64,000 bases of DNA, taken from the NCBI GenBank assembly GCA_964403075.1, contig CAYOEV010000013.1, positions 5,759 to 69,758 on the forward strand, in the 5' to 3' direction. Each line of letters opens with the position of its first letter. The stretch's first letter is position 1. The translations under genes and the position numbers were made by a program. A model generated the notes under the pieces. The model saw only the letters and a list, made by a program, of their open reading frames with translations. It did no database searches and had not been told where the DNA came from. Shown in pieces: positions 25,668-34,974 of the stretch. This DNA is from CAYOEV01 sp964403075. GTDB lineage: Bacteria > Bacteroidota > Bacteroidia > Cytophagales > Cyclobacteriaceae.

Positions 25668-26141
25668 ATGTACTACAAAAGAACGAGGCCTATGAAAGGG
25701 GTACTATTTTTTATCATTTACCTCATGTGTCTGAGCCTGCAGGCTCAGCATGCTGAATCCTATGGGGAACAGATATCTACGGAAGGAGCGATTTCAGTTG
25801 ATGAAATACCAAAGCTGCTAAGAGACGGTATCAAAAACGTGAAGGTGTCAGGCACAATAACTGCCACCTGCCGGATGAAGGGCTGCTGGATGAATATATC
25901 CGGAAGAAAAATTAACCCTGTTCGGGTGACATTCAAAGACTACGGTTTCTTCGTTCCAAGGGCAGATCAGGAAGGCAAAACGGCAGTAGTGCATGGAGAG
26001 GTGTTTCGCAAAGAAATAGATGTACAAACACTGCGTCATTACGCTGAAGACGCTGGTAAATCGCCGGAAGAAATAGCGAAAATCACAGAACCGCAAACCA
26101 CTTATCAGATAATTGCCGATGGAGTGGTCATATATCCATAG
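25668..26141 (+). CDS. DUF4920 family exported protein
   Basis: 157 residues from ATG 25668, or 149 from ATG 25692 (MKGVLFFIIYLMCLSLQAQ), which gives a cleaner signal peptide. The core has GTITATCRMKGCWMNI and VTFKDYGFFVPR, then the conserved AVVHGEVF, the DUF4920 pattern with CxxxGCW that recalls metal or haem-related OB-fold proteins; function unknown. The 3' end overlaps by 23 nt the start of the next gene. Confidence 0.85.
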   Translation: MYYKRTRPMKGVLFFIIYLMCLSLQAQHAESYGEQISTEGAISVDEIPKLLRDGIKNVKVSGTITATCRMKGCWMNISGRKINPVRVTFKDYGFFVPRADQEGKTAVVHGEVFRKEIDVQTLRHYAEDAGKSPEEIAKITEPQTTYQIIADGVVIYP

Positions 26142-26875
26142 ATCATTTTTATTCCATGGTTTCTTTTGTTCACTTGCGCTTTTGGCAGCCCAAGAAGAAT
26201 CATTCCCCTGCGAATCGGCCAACCCACAGTTAAAGCANNNNNNNNNNGCAACTGGTCATAGCAGGTAAGCTGAAGGAATTGTATATCCACGATTGCGCCG
26301 GGGAAGGCCTGCATCAACTGGCCACTTCTTTTCTCCAGCCTGCAGGAGAAGCGCCCAAAATTCTCTCCAATGGTATAGACCCCCCTAGCGATGGTGCTCA
26401 TGTAGATTGGACCTGCCAGTATGCGCCGGGTAATCTACAAGACGGGGACCCTTCCACGGCTTGGGTAGAAGGCGTTGACGGCCAAGGTGTTGGTGAAGTG
26501 GTGGTGGTTCCGTGCCTGGATCTGAAAAAACCTGTGGAGATTTGGTCAGGCTATGGGAAATCTCCCGCACTCTTTGCGAAAAATAGTCGACCGAAGGCAC
26601 TAAATCTGGGAATAGTACAGGCCAAAGTGGCTGGAGCCACACAATACGGGACAAGCTACGAAGAGCTGCATATCGTGGCCAACGCCACGGTGACGCTGCG
26701 GGATGTCTATGGGTTTCAACCGCTGAAGTTGCCAGATTACTCCGTTAGTTATTATTTATCGGAGCACGCTGACCAGAAAAAACCTTACAGATATTTCCTT
26801 GTTTTACAGTTAATTTCCGTATTTGAAGGTAGCCGTTGGGCCGACACCTGCATTTCTGAAGTACGCAATCCATGA
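26119..26875 (+). CDS. Exported protein with NADase-type glycan-binding-like domain, broken by assembly gap
   Basis: Upstream of the gap, ATG 26119 opens a frame with a good signal peptide (SLALLAAQ just before the cut) running into ten N at 26238-26247. Downstream, an open frame continues to the stop at 26875 with DWTCQYAPGNLQDGDPSTAW and AWVEGVDGQGVGE, typical of F5/8-type (discoidin-like) NADase-type glycan-binding domains. The two frames differ by one if the gap is taken as exactly 10 nt, so the true gap length is a multiple of three or the two halves are joined wrongly. Both halves look coding; the join is inferred. Confidence 0.6.
26238..26247. other. Assembly gap (10 N)
   Basis: Ten consecutive N. 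Reading frames on both sides would be in register only if the missing length were divisible by three, so 10 is probably a placeholder. Confidence 0.95.
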
Positions 26876-26967
26876 TGTAAACTGTTTCTTGCGGGCATGA
26901 TCTTTGACCTTTTGCCTACTCTCGCACGGGCTATATCAAACCCATCCCGTCGCTCTGAATCGCACCA

Positions 26968-27196
26968 CTAAATGAAGAAATTGATAGCCATATAACTTCC
27001 TTCAAAGTTTCTAAAGTTTACGCCTTCACCAATATGGGTTATGCCAAATTCAATCATCAGTGAGAGATGGATGGTATGAAAAAGCCTAAGAAAAACTTAC
27101 GCCTTACAGCGCAGCCCCTCCCCAAAGTTGGGCACGCATGGCAGACTAGCCCCAGCAAGTTGCACATCCGCAAGAAAGAAAGAAATCGTCTCTACC
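26968..27196 (-). pseudogene. Decayed coding remnant in the 26876-27199 intergenic region
   Basis: The 324-nt stretch between two genes holds a minus-strand frame of about 76 codons interrupted by a single TAA at 27097-27099. The part before the stop contains FFLADVQLAGASLPCVPNFG, the part after it LMIEFGITHIGEGVNF and ends YMAINFFI. The amphipathic, aromatic end looks like a terminal beta strand of an outer-membrane protein. No start codon is preserved. Parent family not recognised; it could also be chance coding. Confidence 0.35.
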
Positions 27197-27199
27197 CGC

Positions 27200-28441
27200 T
27201 TACAGTTTGAGGATACGTAAAGAATTTAGCGTAGTCAACGAATAGATCACTGCCGAAAATAGCGCGATCTGTGAGTAAGAAATACCAGCATCAAGTAGTA
27301 ACCCGAAAAAGAAGGGTCCCAATGCCGTAGAAAAAATCATCACGGTGATGAACAGGCTCCTCACTGATCCTATTATTTTTATACCGTACAGCTCGGCCAG
27401 GGTGACATTTTTCAAAGTTCCCCCAAGTCCATTGGAGAAGCCAATACCTCCTACCAGCGCAATGTACACCCACGGTTGGGTAGAAAAGGTCAAGCACAAT
27501 ACCCCCAGTATGGCGGGGAGCAGGTAAAAAGGAAAAAGCTGCTTGCCAGAATATCGATCAGACAGGATACCCCCTAGCACATTGGCCAGTGCATTGCCCA
27601 TCGCATACAGCGTGAAGCCCACGGCTACAAAAGTTGGACTCCAACTATAGACCAAGCCCATTTTGAGTTTAAACAGTAAAAAGCCGGTACCAATACTTCC
27701 AGATGCCAATGTGCTAGGCATGAGTATCCAAAAGATTTTTGAGCGGAGTATTTTCAACGGCTTCGCTCGTATCGTTTCTTCTTTGGAAAAGCGAACAGGC
27801 ACATATTTTCTTAATTTGGAAAAATTAAGGTTTGTCTTAAGTAAATAAATACTAACCGGAATAGCCAATGCCACAAGCCCGGAGGTGAGCATCACCGTAC
27901 AGCGCCAGCCAAAAGCATAAATGGCTGACACCACGACTATTGGAAGCAGCATTTCACCGAGTGGGTGGCCCAAAGAAGCGATGCTGATGGCTTTGCCTCG
28001 TCCTTCATCAAAGAATCGAGCCATGGCGGTCACAGACGTGTGAGACAACAGCCCCTGGCCAAACAAGCGCAAACCATAGATAGCTACGAACAGCATCGGC
28101 ACAAAACGGACTTGTGAAAATAGTAATAGCATGGCCGACAGACCAATCAGTACCAGGACAGTAAATCGGAAAATCAAGACCTTATCTATAAACCGGCCAA
28201 GCCAGGTGATGCTAAAAGCAGAAAGCAAAGTAGCGGCCGCATAAATGGCGCTAAATCCCGCATCTGATATTTGGAAAGTATTTTGGATACTGGGGAGATA
28301 CAGTGCGATCAGAAATGTCTGACCAAATCCCGACAAAAAAGTAAGCAGCACGCCGTAGGCAAGCAAATGGATGTGGTTACTAAAAAATTTCACAGAATTT
28401 TTCAATGAGATGAAAGCTTTAACATACAAAACATCAGTCAA
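27200..28441 (-). CDS. MFS transporter
   Basis: Up to 413 residues with about twelve membrane helices. Major facilitator layout: helix 2-3 loop with WLGRFIDKVLIFRF, a central cytoplasmic loop around residue 205-225, and a second half with GGILSDRYSGKQLFP. Start is uncertain: TTG at 28441 gives the full length, but the first helix begins near residue 25 and no ATG precedes it. Substrate unknown. Stands alone between two gene-poor stretches. Confidence 0.85.
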   Translation of the reverse strand: MTDVLYVKAFISLKNSVKFFSNHIHLLAYGVLLTFLSGFGQTFLIALYLPSIQNTFQISDAGFSAIYAAATLLSAFSITWLGRFIDKVLIFRFTVLVLIGLSAMLLLFSQVRFVPMLFVAIYGLRLFGQGLLSHTSVTAMARFFDEGRGKAISIASLGHPLGEMLLPIVVVSAIYAFGWRCTVMLTSGLVALAIPVSIYLLKTNLNFSKLRKYVPVRFSKEETIRAKPLKILRSKIFWILMPSTLASGSIGTGFLLFKLKMGLVYSWSPTFVAVGFTLYAMGNALANVLGGILSDRYSGKQLFPFYLLPAILGVLCLTFSTQPWVYIALVGGIGFSNGLGGTLKNVTLAELYGIKIIGSVRSLFITVMIFSTALGPFFFGLLLDAGISYSQIALFSAVIYSLTTLNSLRILKL

Positions 28442-28819
28442 TATCCCATGCTGATCCTAGCGTCTCGCTATGACCATTACGCCGAATGCATTTCACCAAG
28501 CTTTTTTACCCCCCCAGGAATTTCGTGCACCCTCGTATCTCTAATCGATTTCTTTGTCAACGAGCAGTTCGGCCTCATTGGAACAAGATCATCGTGCCCT
28601 CGCATTGCCTGTTCTAAGAAATTGTAGAAAACCCGGGATTAGTCCCTTGAGCTTTGACTGAATTAGGTGCCACCATTCATCAGATTTAAATTTGTCTAAG
28701 TATCAACCAAATTCGCAACAAAGACCTCACTAAACAGGACCGCACCCTATGGATTCCATTACTGCTGCACCTAGGCTTTAGGGTCAAGTCTCAGGCAGAA
28801 AAATTACTTGAATAGCCCA
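28442..28819. other. Gene-free stretch
   Basis: 378 nt between the MFS and sulfotransferase genes. The plus strand has a 41-codon open stretch without a start codon at about 28690-28815 (RNKDLTKQDRTLW within it); it may be a remnant or chance. I see no RNA gene, repeat or terminator. Confidence 0.5.
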
Positions 28820-29647
28820 TCAATAAGCTGGATTATTTTGTTTGGCGTAAGCTTTTACTTTTTGCCAATCATCCACAAAAGCGTCATCGATGGCTTCAAG
28901 CCTTCCGTCGGGAATCAAAGGATCTCTTGGCACCCAACCATGCGGAAACCATGCGGCCACATACATGATCAAGTGGTAAAACGCCCACCAAGGTCTATAC
29001 AGTAGCCAGTGTTTGAGCTTATTGTTGTGACCCTTTGGTGCTTTACGTTTAAATCGGCGACAAAAAGCACGTAAGACCCGCAACTGCTTTTCCGTGTAGG
29101 ACTTGTGTGTGACCTTGAGCGACACATTTTCTTTTCGATAACTGACATGGGCATAGCTGGAAATCTTGTCAAAAAACACCCAGGCATCTGCTTTAAGTTC
29201 TTCATGAAAGAGCACCAGCGGCTTTTTCGTAAACAGCTCTTCGATCAGCTGCAGTTTGGAATAAAAATTAATGTGCGCATGCTTCCAAAAACTTTTGGAC
29301 TCATCAAGATTAAAAAACTCATCAAAATCCAATATTCGTCCGTTCTTCACCGCTCGTCTATATTGAGAAGCAATCCAACTACCGTGCTTACGAAAAACAA
29401 TAATGATGTGGCTATCGGGGTACATGCCCGCCCACCAGCGGAGTTCCCGCTCATACTGACGATCAAATTCCCTTGAAACCAGATATTTCTCAAAATTCTT
29501 TTGATCAATCTGGTTAGGACTCTTGCGGTAGCTGTGTGTGGAAATGTAGTGGATGCCATCCAACTTTGGAAATAGACGCTGCTGCATGTAAGTGGAAGCC
29601 ACTTTACCAAGACCCACATGAAAATATATTTTAGGGGATTTGTCCAT
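28820..29647 (-). CDS. Sulfotransferase family protein
   Basis: 275 residues from ATG 29647 (MDKSPKIYFHVGLGKVAST); a longer in-frame reading to 29881 is unlikely coding because it overlaps the divergent small gene. The P-loop-like 5'-phosphosulfate binding motif is GLGKVASTYMQ (12-22), where most relatives have G(T/V)xKTGTTxLQ. A second region IIVFRKHGSWIASQYRR matches the 3'-phosphate motif. It probably moves a sulfo group from PAPS to a carbohydrate or lipid; acceptor unknown. Flanked by gene-poor DNA, with no PAPS synthesis genes nearby. Confidence 0.75.
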   Translation of the reverse strand: MDKSPKIYFHVGLGKVASTYMQQRLFPKLDGIHYISTHSYRKSPNQIDQKNFEKYLVSREFDRQYERELRWWAGMYPDSHIIIVFRKHGSWIASQYRRAVKNGRILDFDEFFNLDESKSFWKHAHINFYSKLQLIEELFTKKPLVLFHEELKADAWVFFDKISSYAHVSYRKENVSLKVTHKSYTEKQLRVLRAFCRRFKRKAPKGHNNKLKHWLLYRPWWAFYHLIMYVAAWFPHGWVPRDPLIPDGRLEAIDDAFVDDWQKVKAYAKQNNPAY

Positions 29648-29759
29648 TTGTGCTACGAAGTTAGGAAATGAAAAATAAGACCTGAATTTTTTAGAAAATA
29701 TGCATAACTTCAAGTTAATATTTGAGTAATGTCTTTCTAACTTTGGCTCTTTACTATTG

Positions 29760-29906
29760 ATGAGGGGCTTGTTAGAACTTAGAAATTCAACTGTGGTACG
29801 TCGTAAATTCAAAATCAGCAAAAAGCTGTTAATGATAGAGATTGGTCTGTTCACCGCACTGATTTTGATCATTGTCCTCAATTATTATTTTGATTTTTTA
29901 GGTTAG
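29760..29906 (+). CDS. Small single-span membrane protein
   Basis: 48 residues, not long enough for usual gene calling. It begins MRGLLELRNS, has a basic segment RRKFKISKK, and one hydrophobic helix (about 28-46, IGLFTALILIIVLNYYF) before the stop. The basic stretch before the helix predicts N-in orientation. It lies 32 nt upstream of the UvrD-type helicase on the same strand. No homolog recognised; reading frame, polarity and position are the only support. Confidence 0.5.
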   Translation: MRGLLELRNSTVVRRKFKISKKLLMIEIGLFTALILIIVLNYYFDFLG

Positions 29907-29926
29907 TCTTCCAAAGGCTTTAGGGG

Positions 29927-29934
29927 TAGTTTTG
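29927..29934 (+). promoter_or_regulatory. TAnnTTTG promoter box of the helicase gene
   Basis: TAGTTTTG, exact -7 consensus match, ending 4 nt before the ATG at 29939. The transcript would start at or next to the start codon. No -33 box is clear. Confidence 0.5.
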
Positions 29935-29938
29935 CCGC

Positions 29939-32215
29939 ATGTCTGACCGGTTTGCACAGGAATATTTGGCGTCGCTCAATCCGCCTCAAAAAGAAGGTGT
30001 GATCCACACCGGGGGTCCCATCATGATCATTGCAGGAGCCGGATCGGGTAAAACCCGAGTGCTGACTTATCGCATCGCGCATCTTATGCGCGCCCATCAG
30101 ATAGATCCCTTCAATATCATGGCGCTAACCTTTACAAATAAAGCTGCGGCAGAAATGCGTCACCGCATTGAGTCTGTGGTTGGTAATGAGGCCAAAAACC
30201 TTTGGATGGGTACTTTCCATTCTGTATTTGCCAGAATCTTGCGTGCCGAAGCCGGCAAACTGGGTTTTCCGTCCAATTTCACCATTTATGACACAGACGA
30301 CTCCAAGACCCTAATCAAGCAAATCGTAAAAGAAAGAAGATTGGATGACAAACTCTACAAACCCAATGTGGTCTACAACCGAATATCCGGAGCGAAAAAT
30401 CGGATGGTTTCGTGGCAGGAGTACCAGACCAATCCAATTTACATGGAGGACGACCAGGCGAACCAGCTACCCGAAATGGGCAAGCTTTACGAGATGTACG
30501 TCAAGCGTTGTTTCCAGGCAGACGCTATGGACTTCGATGACCTACTTTACAACACCAACGTGCTTTTTCACGAGCATCTGGATGTGCTGAATAAATACCA
30601 GCAACGTTTTCATTACCTGCTAATCGATGAGTTTCAAGACACCAACATTGCGCAATACATGATTGCAAAAAAGCTGGCGGCAGTTCGGGAAAATATATGC
30701 GTCGTGGGCGATGATGCGCAAAGCATTTATGCTTTCAGAGGTGCCAACATTCAAAATATCCTGAATTTTGAACGCGACTATCCGGAACTGAAAATTATTA
30801 AACTAGAGCAAAACTACCGGTCCACCCAAACCATTGTAGAAGCAGCCAACTCCGTAATTGGCAAAAACCGGGCACAGCTCAAAAAAGCCGTATGGACCCA
30901 GAATGAAACCGGTGACCTCATAGAACTCATGAAGGCAACGTCAGATAATGAAGAGGGCAAACTGGTCGCTTCCTCCATTTTTGAAAACCGGATGCAACGG
31001 CATGTCCACAACAACGAGTTCGCTATATTGTACCGGACCAATAGTCAATCACGTGCCATTGAAGAAGCACTGCGACGCACCAACATTCCTTACCGCGTGG
31101 TGGGCGGCCTAAGCTTTTATCAGCGCAAGGAAATCAAAGACATGCTGGCTTATCTGCGTTACATTGTCAATCCCAATGACGAGCAGGCCATGCGGCGAAT
31201 CATTAACCAACCAAAGAGGGGAATCGGACCAGGGTCAGTAGAGAAAATGGTGGCAGCTGCCAGTGATTATGGCAAGCCACTCCGTGAAATCATGGAACAC
31301 GCGCGTACCTACTTAGGAGGGCGGGGAGGTACTATGGTGGAAGGGTTTGCTCACCTGATGCGAAGTTTCCGCGTCCAGGCAGAAAAAAAAGATGCCTACG
31401 AGCTTACCTCACAGGTTGCCAAGAACAGTGGCTTGTTGAAAGAGCTTCAGGAAGACAAAACCATTGAAGGAATGGGGCGTTATGAAAACGTCCAGGAATT
31501 ACTCAACGCCATTAAAGAATTCGTTGACGACCACGAGAGAGAAGATAAAAGTCTTGCCGCTTTCTTGCAAGATGTGGCCCTGCTTACCGATGAAGACCGT
31601 AATCAAAACAGCAAAGATGCGGTCACCCTCATGACCATTCATGCAGCCAAGGGACTGGAGTTTGACTACGTCTATATTGTAGGATTGGAAGAAGAGCTGT
31701 TCCCGTCGCAAATGATGTTAAGTTCGCGGGCGGATCTTGAGGAAGAGAGAAGACTATTTTATGTAGCCATTACCCGGGCCAGAAAGCAGCTATTCTTTAG
31801 CTATGCACTCAACAGATACCGATTTGGCCGCTTAAAAACCTGCGAACCTAGCCGATTCCTGGAAGATGTAGATAATAGATTTCTGAAAGTGACCCGTAAG
31901 TTCGATACCCGCGAGTCCTCACACATGACCTCACAAGACATGGCGTATTCCACCAAAAATTTCATCAACACCGTACGTCGCGATCAAAAGGCAAGAAAAT
32001 TTACCCAGACGCGCCATAAGCCTTCAGATGATTTTGAACCCAGCAATCCTAATCTGCTGGCAAAAGGAATGCGGGTTGAACATGCAAAATTTGGCTTCGG
32101 GAAAATCACCCATCTAGATACGGATGGTGCCAATCAGAAGGCCATCGTAAATTTTGAAGCGGCCGGGGAGCGCACTTTGCTATTATCTTTTGCCAAATTA
32201 CGGATTGTAGAATGA
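29939..32215 (+). CDS. UvrD/PcrA-type ATP-dependent DNA helicase
   Basis: 758 residues, a superfamily 1A 3'-5' helicase. Q-motif region LNPPQKEGV, Walker A GAGSGKT (33-39), motif Ia TFTNKAAAEMR, motif II DEFQDTN (D230, E231), motif III/IV with QNYRSTQTI, motif V TIHAAKGLEFDYVYIVG and motif VI YVAITRARKQL. The C-terminal tail has the PcrA-type GMRVEHAKFGFGKI segment that contacts RNA polymerase in relatives. Takes part in nucleotide excision repair and replication-fork upkeep. Confidence 0.95.
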   Translation: MSDRFAQEYLASLNPPQKEGVIHTGGPIMIIAGAGSGKTRVLTYRIAHLMRAHQIDPFNIMALTFTNKAAAEMRHRIESVVGNEAKNLWMGTFHSVFARILRAEAGKLGFPSNFTIYDTDDSKTLIKQIVKERRLDDKLYKPNVVYNRISGAKNRMVSWQEYQTNPIYMEDDQANQLPEMGKLYEMYVKRCFQADAMDFDDLLYNTNVLFHEHLDVLNKYQQRFHYLLIDEFQDTNIAQYMIAKKLAAVRENICVVGDDAQSIYAFRGANIQNILNFERDYPELKIIKLEQNYRSTQTIVEAANSVIGKNRAQLKKAVWTQNETGDLIELMKATSDNEEGKLVASSIFENRMQRHVHNNEFAILYRTNSQSRAIEEALRRTNIPYRVVGGLSFYQRKEIKDMLAYLRYIVNPNDEQAMRRIINQPKRGIGPGSVEKMVAAASDYGKPLREIMEHARTYLGGRGGTMVEGFAHLMRSFRVQAEKKDAYELTSQVAKNSGLLKELQEDKTIEGMGRYENVQELLNAIKEFVDDHEREDKSLAAFLQDVALLTDEDRNQNSKDAVTLMTIHAAKGLEFDYVYIVGLEEELFPSQMMLSSRADLEEERRLFYVAITRARKQLFFSYALNRYRFGRLKTCEPSRFLEDVDNRFLKVTRKFDTRESSHMTSQDMAYSTKNFINTVRRDQKARKFTQTRHKPSDDFEPSNPNLLAKGMRVEHAKFGFGKITHLDTDGANQKAIVNFEAAGERTLLLSFAKLRIVE

Positions 32216-32271
32216 CCCTACCTCTGCCATTTATACACCAAGCGACCAAAGCACCTTATCTTACCAATTAA

Positions 32272-33936
32272 ATGGGTCAACAAAAAATTCGATACGACGA
32301 AATCCTTCCTCGTAAAGAGCAGTGGCCCATCGTCCAACTCTCTCAGCACCGAGAAGCCTTTGTTAAAGAAGTGGCCGACGAAACTTTCAGGCACATCAGC
32401 CAGGCGCACAATGGCTTTCGCGAGCTTTTAGAAACCACCCTTTACAAGGAAAAGTTAAGAATCAAAACCAATCCATGGAAAGTAGACCCCCCGGATGACA
32501 GAAGTTACTGGAATGGTGTACGCAGTCGACTCACCAGCAACCACCAGCTCCCAGAAGATGAGGCGCGGGTGAGGGCTGAAGATATGACCCGGGAGATCAT
32601 TCATAAATACGCGGAGGAAATTGCCGGAAATTTTAAAAAATCTTTTTATCGGTTTGCCCGCGCATTCATTACGTTCGGATTTGCACGACTCTTAAATGCC
32701 ACGCGCGTCAAAGGTTTTTTGGCTCTATTTAGCCGCCAACTCGATCTCGATGATAAAATACACATTGTAGGAGAAACCGAACATATTCGTCAGTTGGCCA
32801 AAAGGGGCACAGTGGTCATGGTTCCCACGCATTTCAGTAATCTGGATTCCATTTTAATTGGCTGGGTCATTCAGTTTCTTGGATTGCCGGCATTTATTTA
32901 TGGCGCCGGATTGAATTTGTTCAACGTGAAGTTGATTGCCTATTTCATGAACAGCCTGGGTGCCTACAAAGTAGACCGTAGAAAGAAAAATCCTCTGTAC
33001 CTGGAAACATTGAAGACCTATTCCAGACTGGCACTGAAAAAAGGGTGCCACAGTCTCTTCTTCCCGGGTGGCACACGCTCGCGCTCAGGCCATATCGAAA
33101 AATCACTCAAACTCGGCTTACTTGGCACTGTCATCGATGCACAACGCGAGCACTACTCAGAGGACCGAGAAACAGACGAAAAGATCTTTGTAGTACCTGC
33201 GGTTATCAACTATCATTTCACACTCGAGGCTCCTGCGCTCATCAAAGATTATTTACAAAAAACAGGCCAGGAACGGTATTATGCGGAGGTTGACGAATAT
33301 ACCAATTCGTACAAAATCTTGTCTTTCATGTTCAAATTCTTCACAAAAGGATCAGATATTTCTGTGAGTATTGGAAGGGGTATGGACGTGTTTGGTAATT
33401 ATGTAGATAATGAAGGTCGAAGTTTGGACCGAAAAGGAATACCTGTAGACCCAAGAGACTACTTTATTTCTCAGGGCAAAATTACTGTCGACCAGCAGCG
33501 AGACCATCAGTATGTCCGCATCCTTGCTGAACGAATCGTTAGAGAATACCACAAATACAACCGGGTATTCGCAAGTCATTTAGTAGCTTACATCGCCTTC
33601 AAAATTCTGGAAAAACGAAATCCTCAGCTGGATTTGTACAGCATACTAAGATTGACCGATGAAGACCTGGAAATAGATTACACCACATTCAAACAGGCCT
33701 TTAAATCATTAAGAGCGCATATCTTTAAGCTACACAAAAAAGGGCAGGTAGACGTGGCGAACCACATGCGGAAGAAAGCCAGTGAATCCATTCAAATAGG
33801 TCTGAAAAATCTCGGTATGTATCATCCAAAAAGGCCGCTAATCAGAAAAAAAGATAAAGTCATTATTCAGGATCCACATACCTTGTATTACTATCATAAC
33901 AGAATGGTTGGCTATGCACTCGACGAATACCTCTAA
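32272..33936 (+). CDS. Glycerol-phosphate acyltransferase-type (PlsB/PlsC) protein
   Basis: 554 residues. The acyltransferase core is in the middle: HX4D block in VPTHFSNLDSILIGW, then AGLNLF, GAYKVDRRKK and FFPGGTRSRSG (the EGTRS-equivalent). A C-terminal 200-residue extension resembles that of PlsB rather than the short PlsC proteins. Expected to acylate glycerol-3-phosphate or lyso-phosphatidate at the membrane. The gpsA gene, which makes glycerol-3-phosphate, starts inside its 3' end, supporting a role in the first acylation step. Confidence 0.85.
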   Translation: MGQQKIRYDEILPRKEQWPIVQLSQHREAFVKEVADETFRHISQAHNGFRELLETTLYKEKLRIKTNPWKVDPPDDRSYWNGVRSRLTSNHQLPEDEARVRAEDMTREIIHKYAEEIAGNFKKSFYRFARAFITFGFARLLNATRVKGFLALFSRQLDLDDKIHIVGETEHIRQLAKRGTVVMVPTHFSNLDSILIGWVIQFLGLPAFIYGAGLNLFNVKLIAYFMNSLGAYKVDRRKKNPLYLETLKTYSRLALKKGCHSLFFPGGTRSRSGHIEKSLKLGLLGTVIDAQREHYSEDRETDEKIFVVPAVINYHFTLEAPALIKDYLQKTGQERYYAEVDEYTNSYKILSFMFKFFTKGSDISVSIGRGMDVFGNYVDNEGRSLDRKGIPVDPRDYFISQGKITVDQQRDHQYVRILAERIVREYHKYNRVFASHLVAYIAFKILEKRNPQLDLYSILRLTDEDLEIDYTTFKQAFKSLRAHIFKLHKKGQVDVANHMRKKASESIQIGLKNLGMYHPKRPLIRKKDKVIIQDPHTLYYYHNRMVGYALDEYL

Positions 33937-34969
33937 ACCCATTGCCGTGGTCGGGGCGGGTAGCTGGGGCTCAGCTGTGGCTAACCTGCTGTCTGAAAAT
34001 ACATCAGATGTTTTGCTCTATGCCCGCACAGCAGCACGTGCCGAAGCCATCGTAGCATCTCGAACCAGTGCCGGACAAGCGCTAAGAGACAATATCACCG
34101 TAACGAATGACATCCAAAAAGTAGGTGAAACCTGCGACGTGATTTTTCCAGTAGTGCCTTCTGCCAACTTCAGGGAAATGGTTCGTACATTGAGTCCTTT
34201 CCTCAAGCCCTATCATGTCCTCATCCACGGCACCAAGGGCTTTGACCTGAACCTTTCCCAAAAACATCAAAAGCAAGCATTACCCATTACACGCGAACAT
34301 GTTCGCACCATGAGTGAAGTCATCCAGGAAGAAAGTTCAGTGGTTCGTATCGGCTGTATGGCAGGACCCAACCTGGCAAAGGAAATCAGTGAACAAAAGC
34401 CGGCTGCCACGGTTATCGCTTCACAATTCGAAGAGGTCATACACACCGGACAGCGACTCCTCAAAAATGAACGCTTCCTGGTTTATGGAAGCTTCGACCT
34501 TATCGGAACAGAACTTTGTGGGATTTTAAAAAATATTATCGCAGTGGGTGCCGGTATATTGAACGGACTCAATCTGGGTGAAAATGCACGTGCACTACTT
34601 ATCAGTCGTGGTCTGATAGAAATGATTCACATTGGGCGAATCCTAGGTGGGAATGTCCAGGCCTTTTTAGGTTTGGCCGGGGTAGGAGACCTTGTGGCTA
34701 CTGCAGGTTCTTCGCTGAGTAGAAACTTTACGGTAGGTTATCGTCTGGCAAAGGGAGAAAGCATCGATGAAATAACGGCCACAATGGATGAGACGGCTGA
34801 GGGTATTAAAACGATAGACCTGATCCATCAACTAGCCGAAACCCATCCGATTAAAAGTGTAATAAACGAGCTGCTGCATAAAATTATACATGCACAAATC
34901 TCTTTGAATGAAGCCCAGACCATCTTAATGAAGATGCCATTTCAGCAAGAAGTAGACTTCTTAAATTAG
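33914..34969 (+). CDS. gpsA: Glycerol-3-phosphate dehydrogenase (NAD(P)+)
   Basis: 351 residues from ATG 33914 (TTG at 33908 is also in frame). Reduces dihydroxyacetone phosphate to sn-glycerol-3-phosphate for phospholipid synthesis. N-terminal Rossmann motif VGAGSWGSA (13-21), GPNLAKEI, catalytic lysine in LKNIIAVGAGI, and GLAGVGDLVATAGSSLSRN. The start overlaps the acyltransferase gene by 23 nt and the stop is 5 nt before engB, so the four genes from 32272 on form one operon. Confidence 0.95.
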   Translation: MHSTNTSKPIAVVGAGSWGSAVANLLSENTSDVLLYARTAARAEAIVASRTSAGQALRDNITVTNDIQKVGETCDVIFPVVPSANFREMVRTLSPFLKPYHVLIHGTKGFDLNLSQKHQKQALPITREHVRTMSEVIQEESSVVRIGCMAGPNLAKEISEQKPAATVIASQFEEVIHTGQRLLKNERFLVYGSFDLIGTELCGILKNIIAVGAGILNGLNLGENARALLISRGLIEMIHIGRILGGNVQAFLGLAGVGDLVATAGSSLSRNFTVGYRLAKGESIDEITATMDETAEGIKTIDLIHQLAETHPIKSVINELLHKIIHAQISLNEAQTILMKMPFQQEVDFLN

Positions 34970-34974
34970 GAAGC

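Noticed and set aside
29648..29881. Upstream extension of the sulfotransferase frame by 78 codons
   Set aside because: The extension has no family similarity, overlaps the small plus-strand gene at 29760, and the P-loop lies directly after the ATG at 29647.
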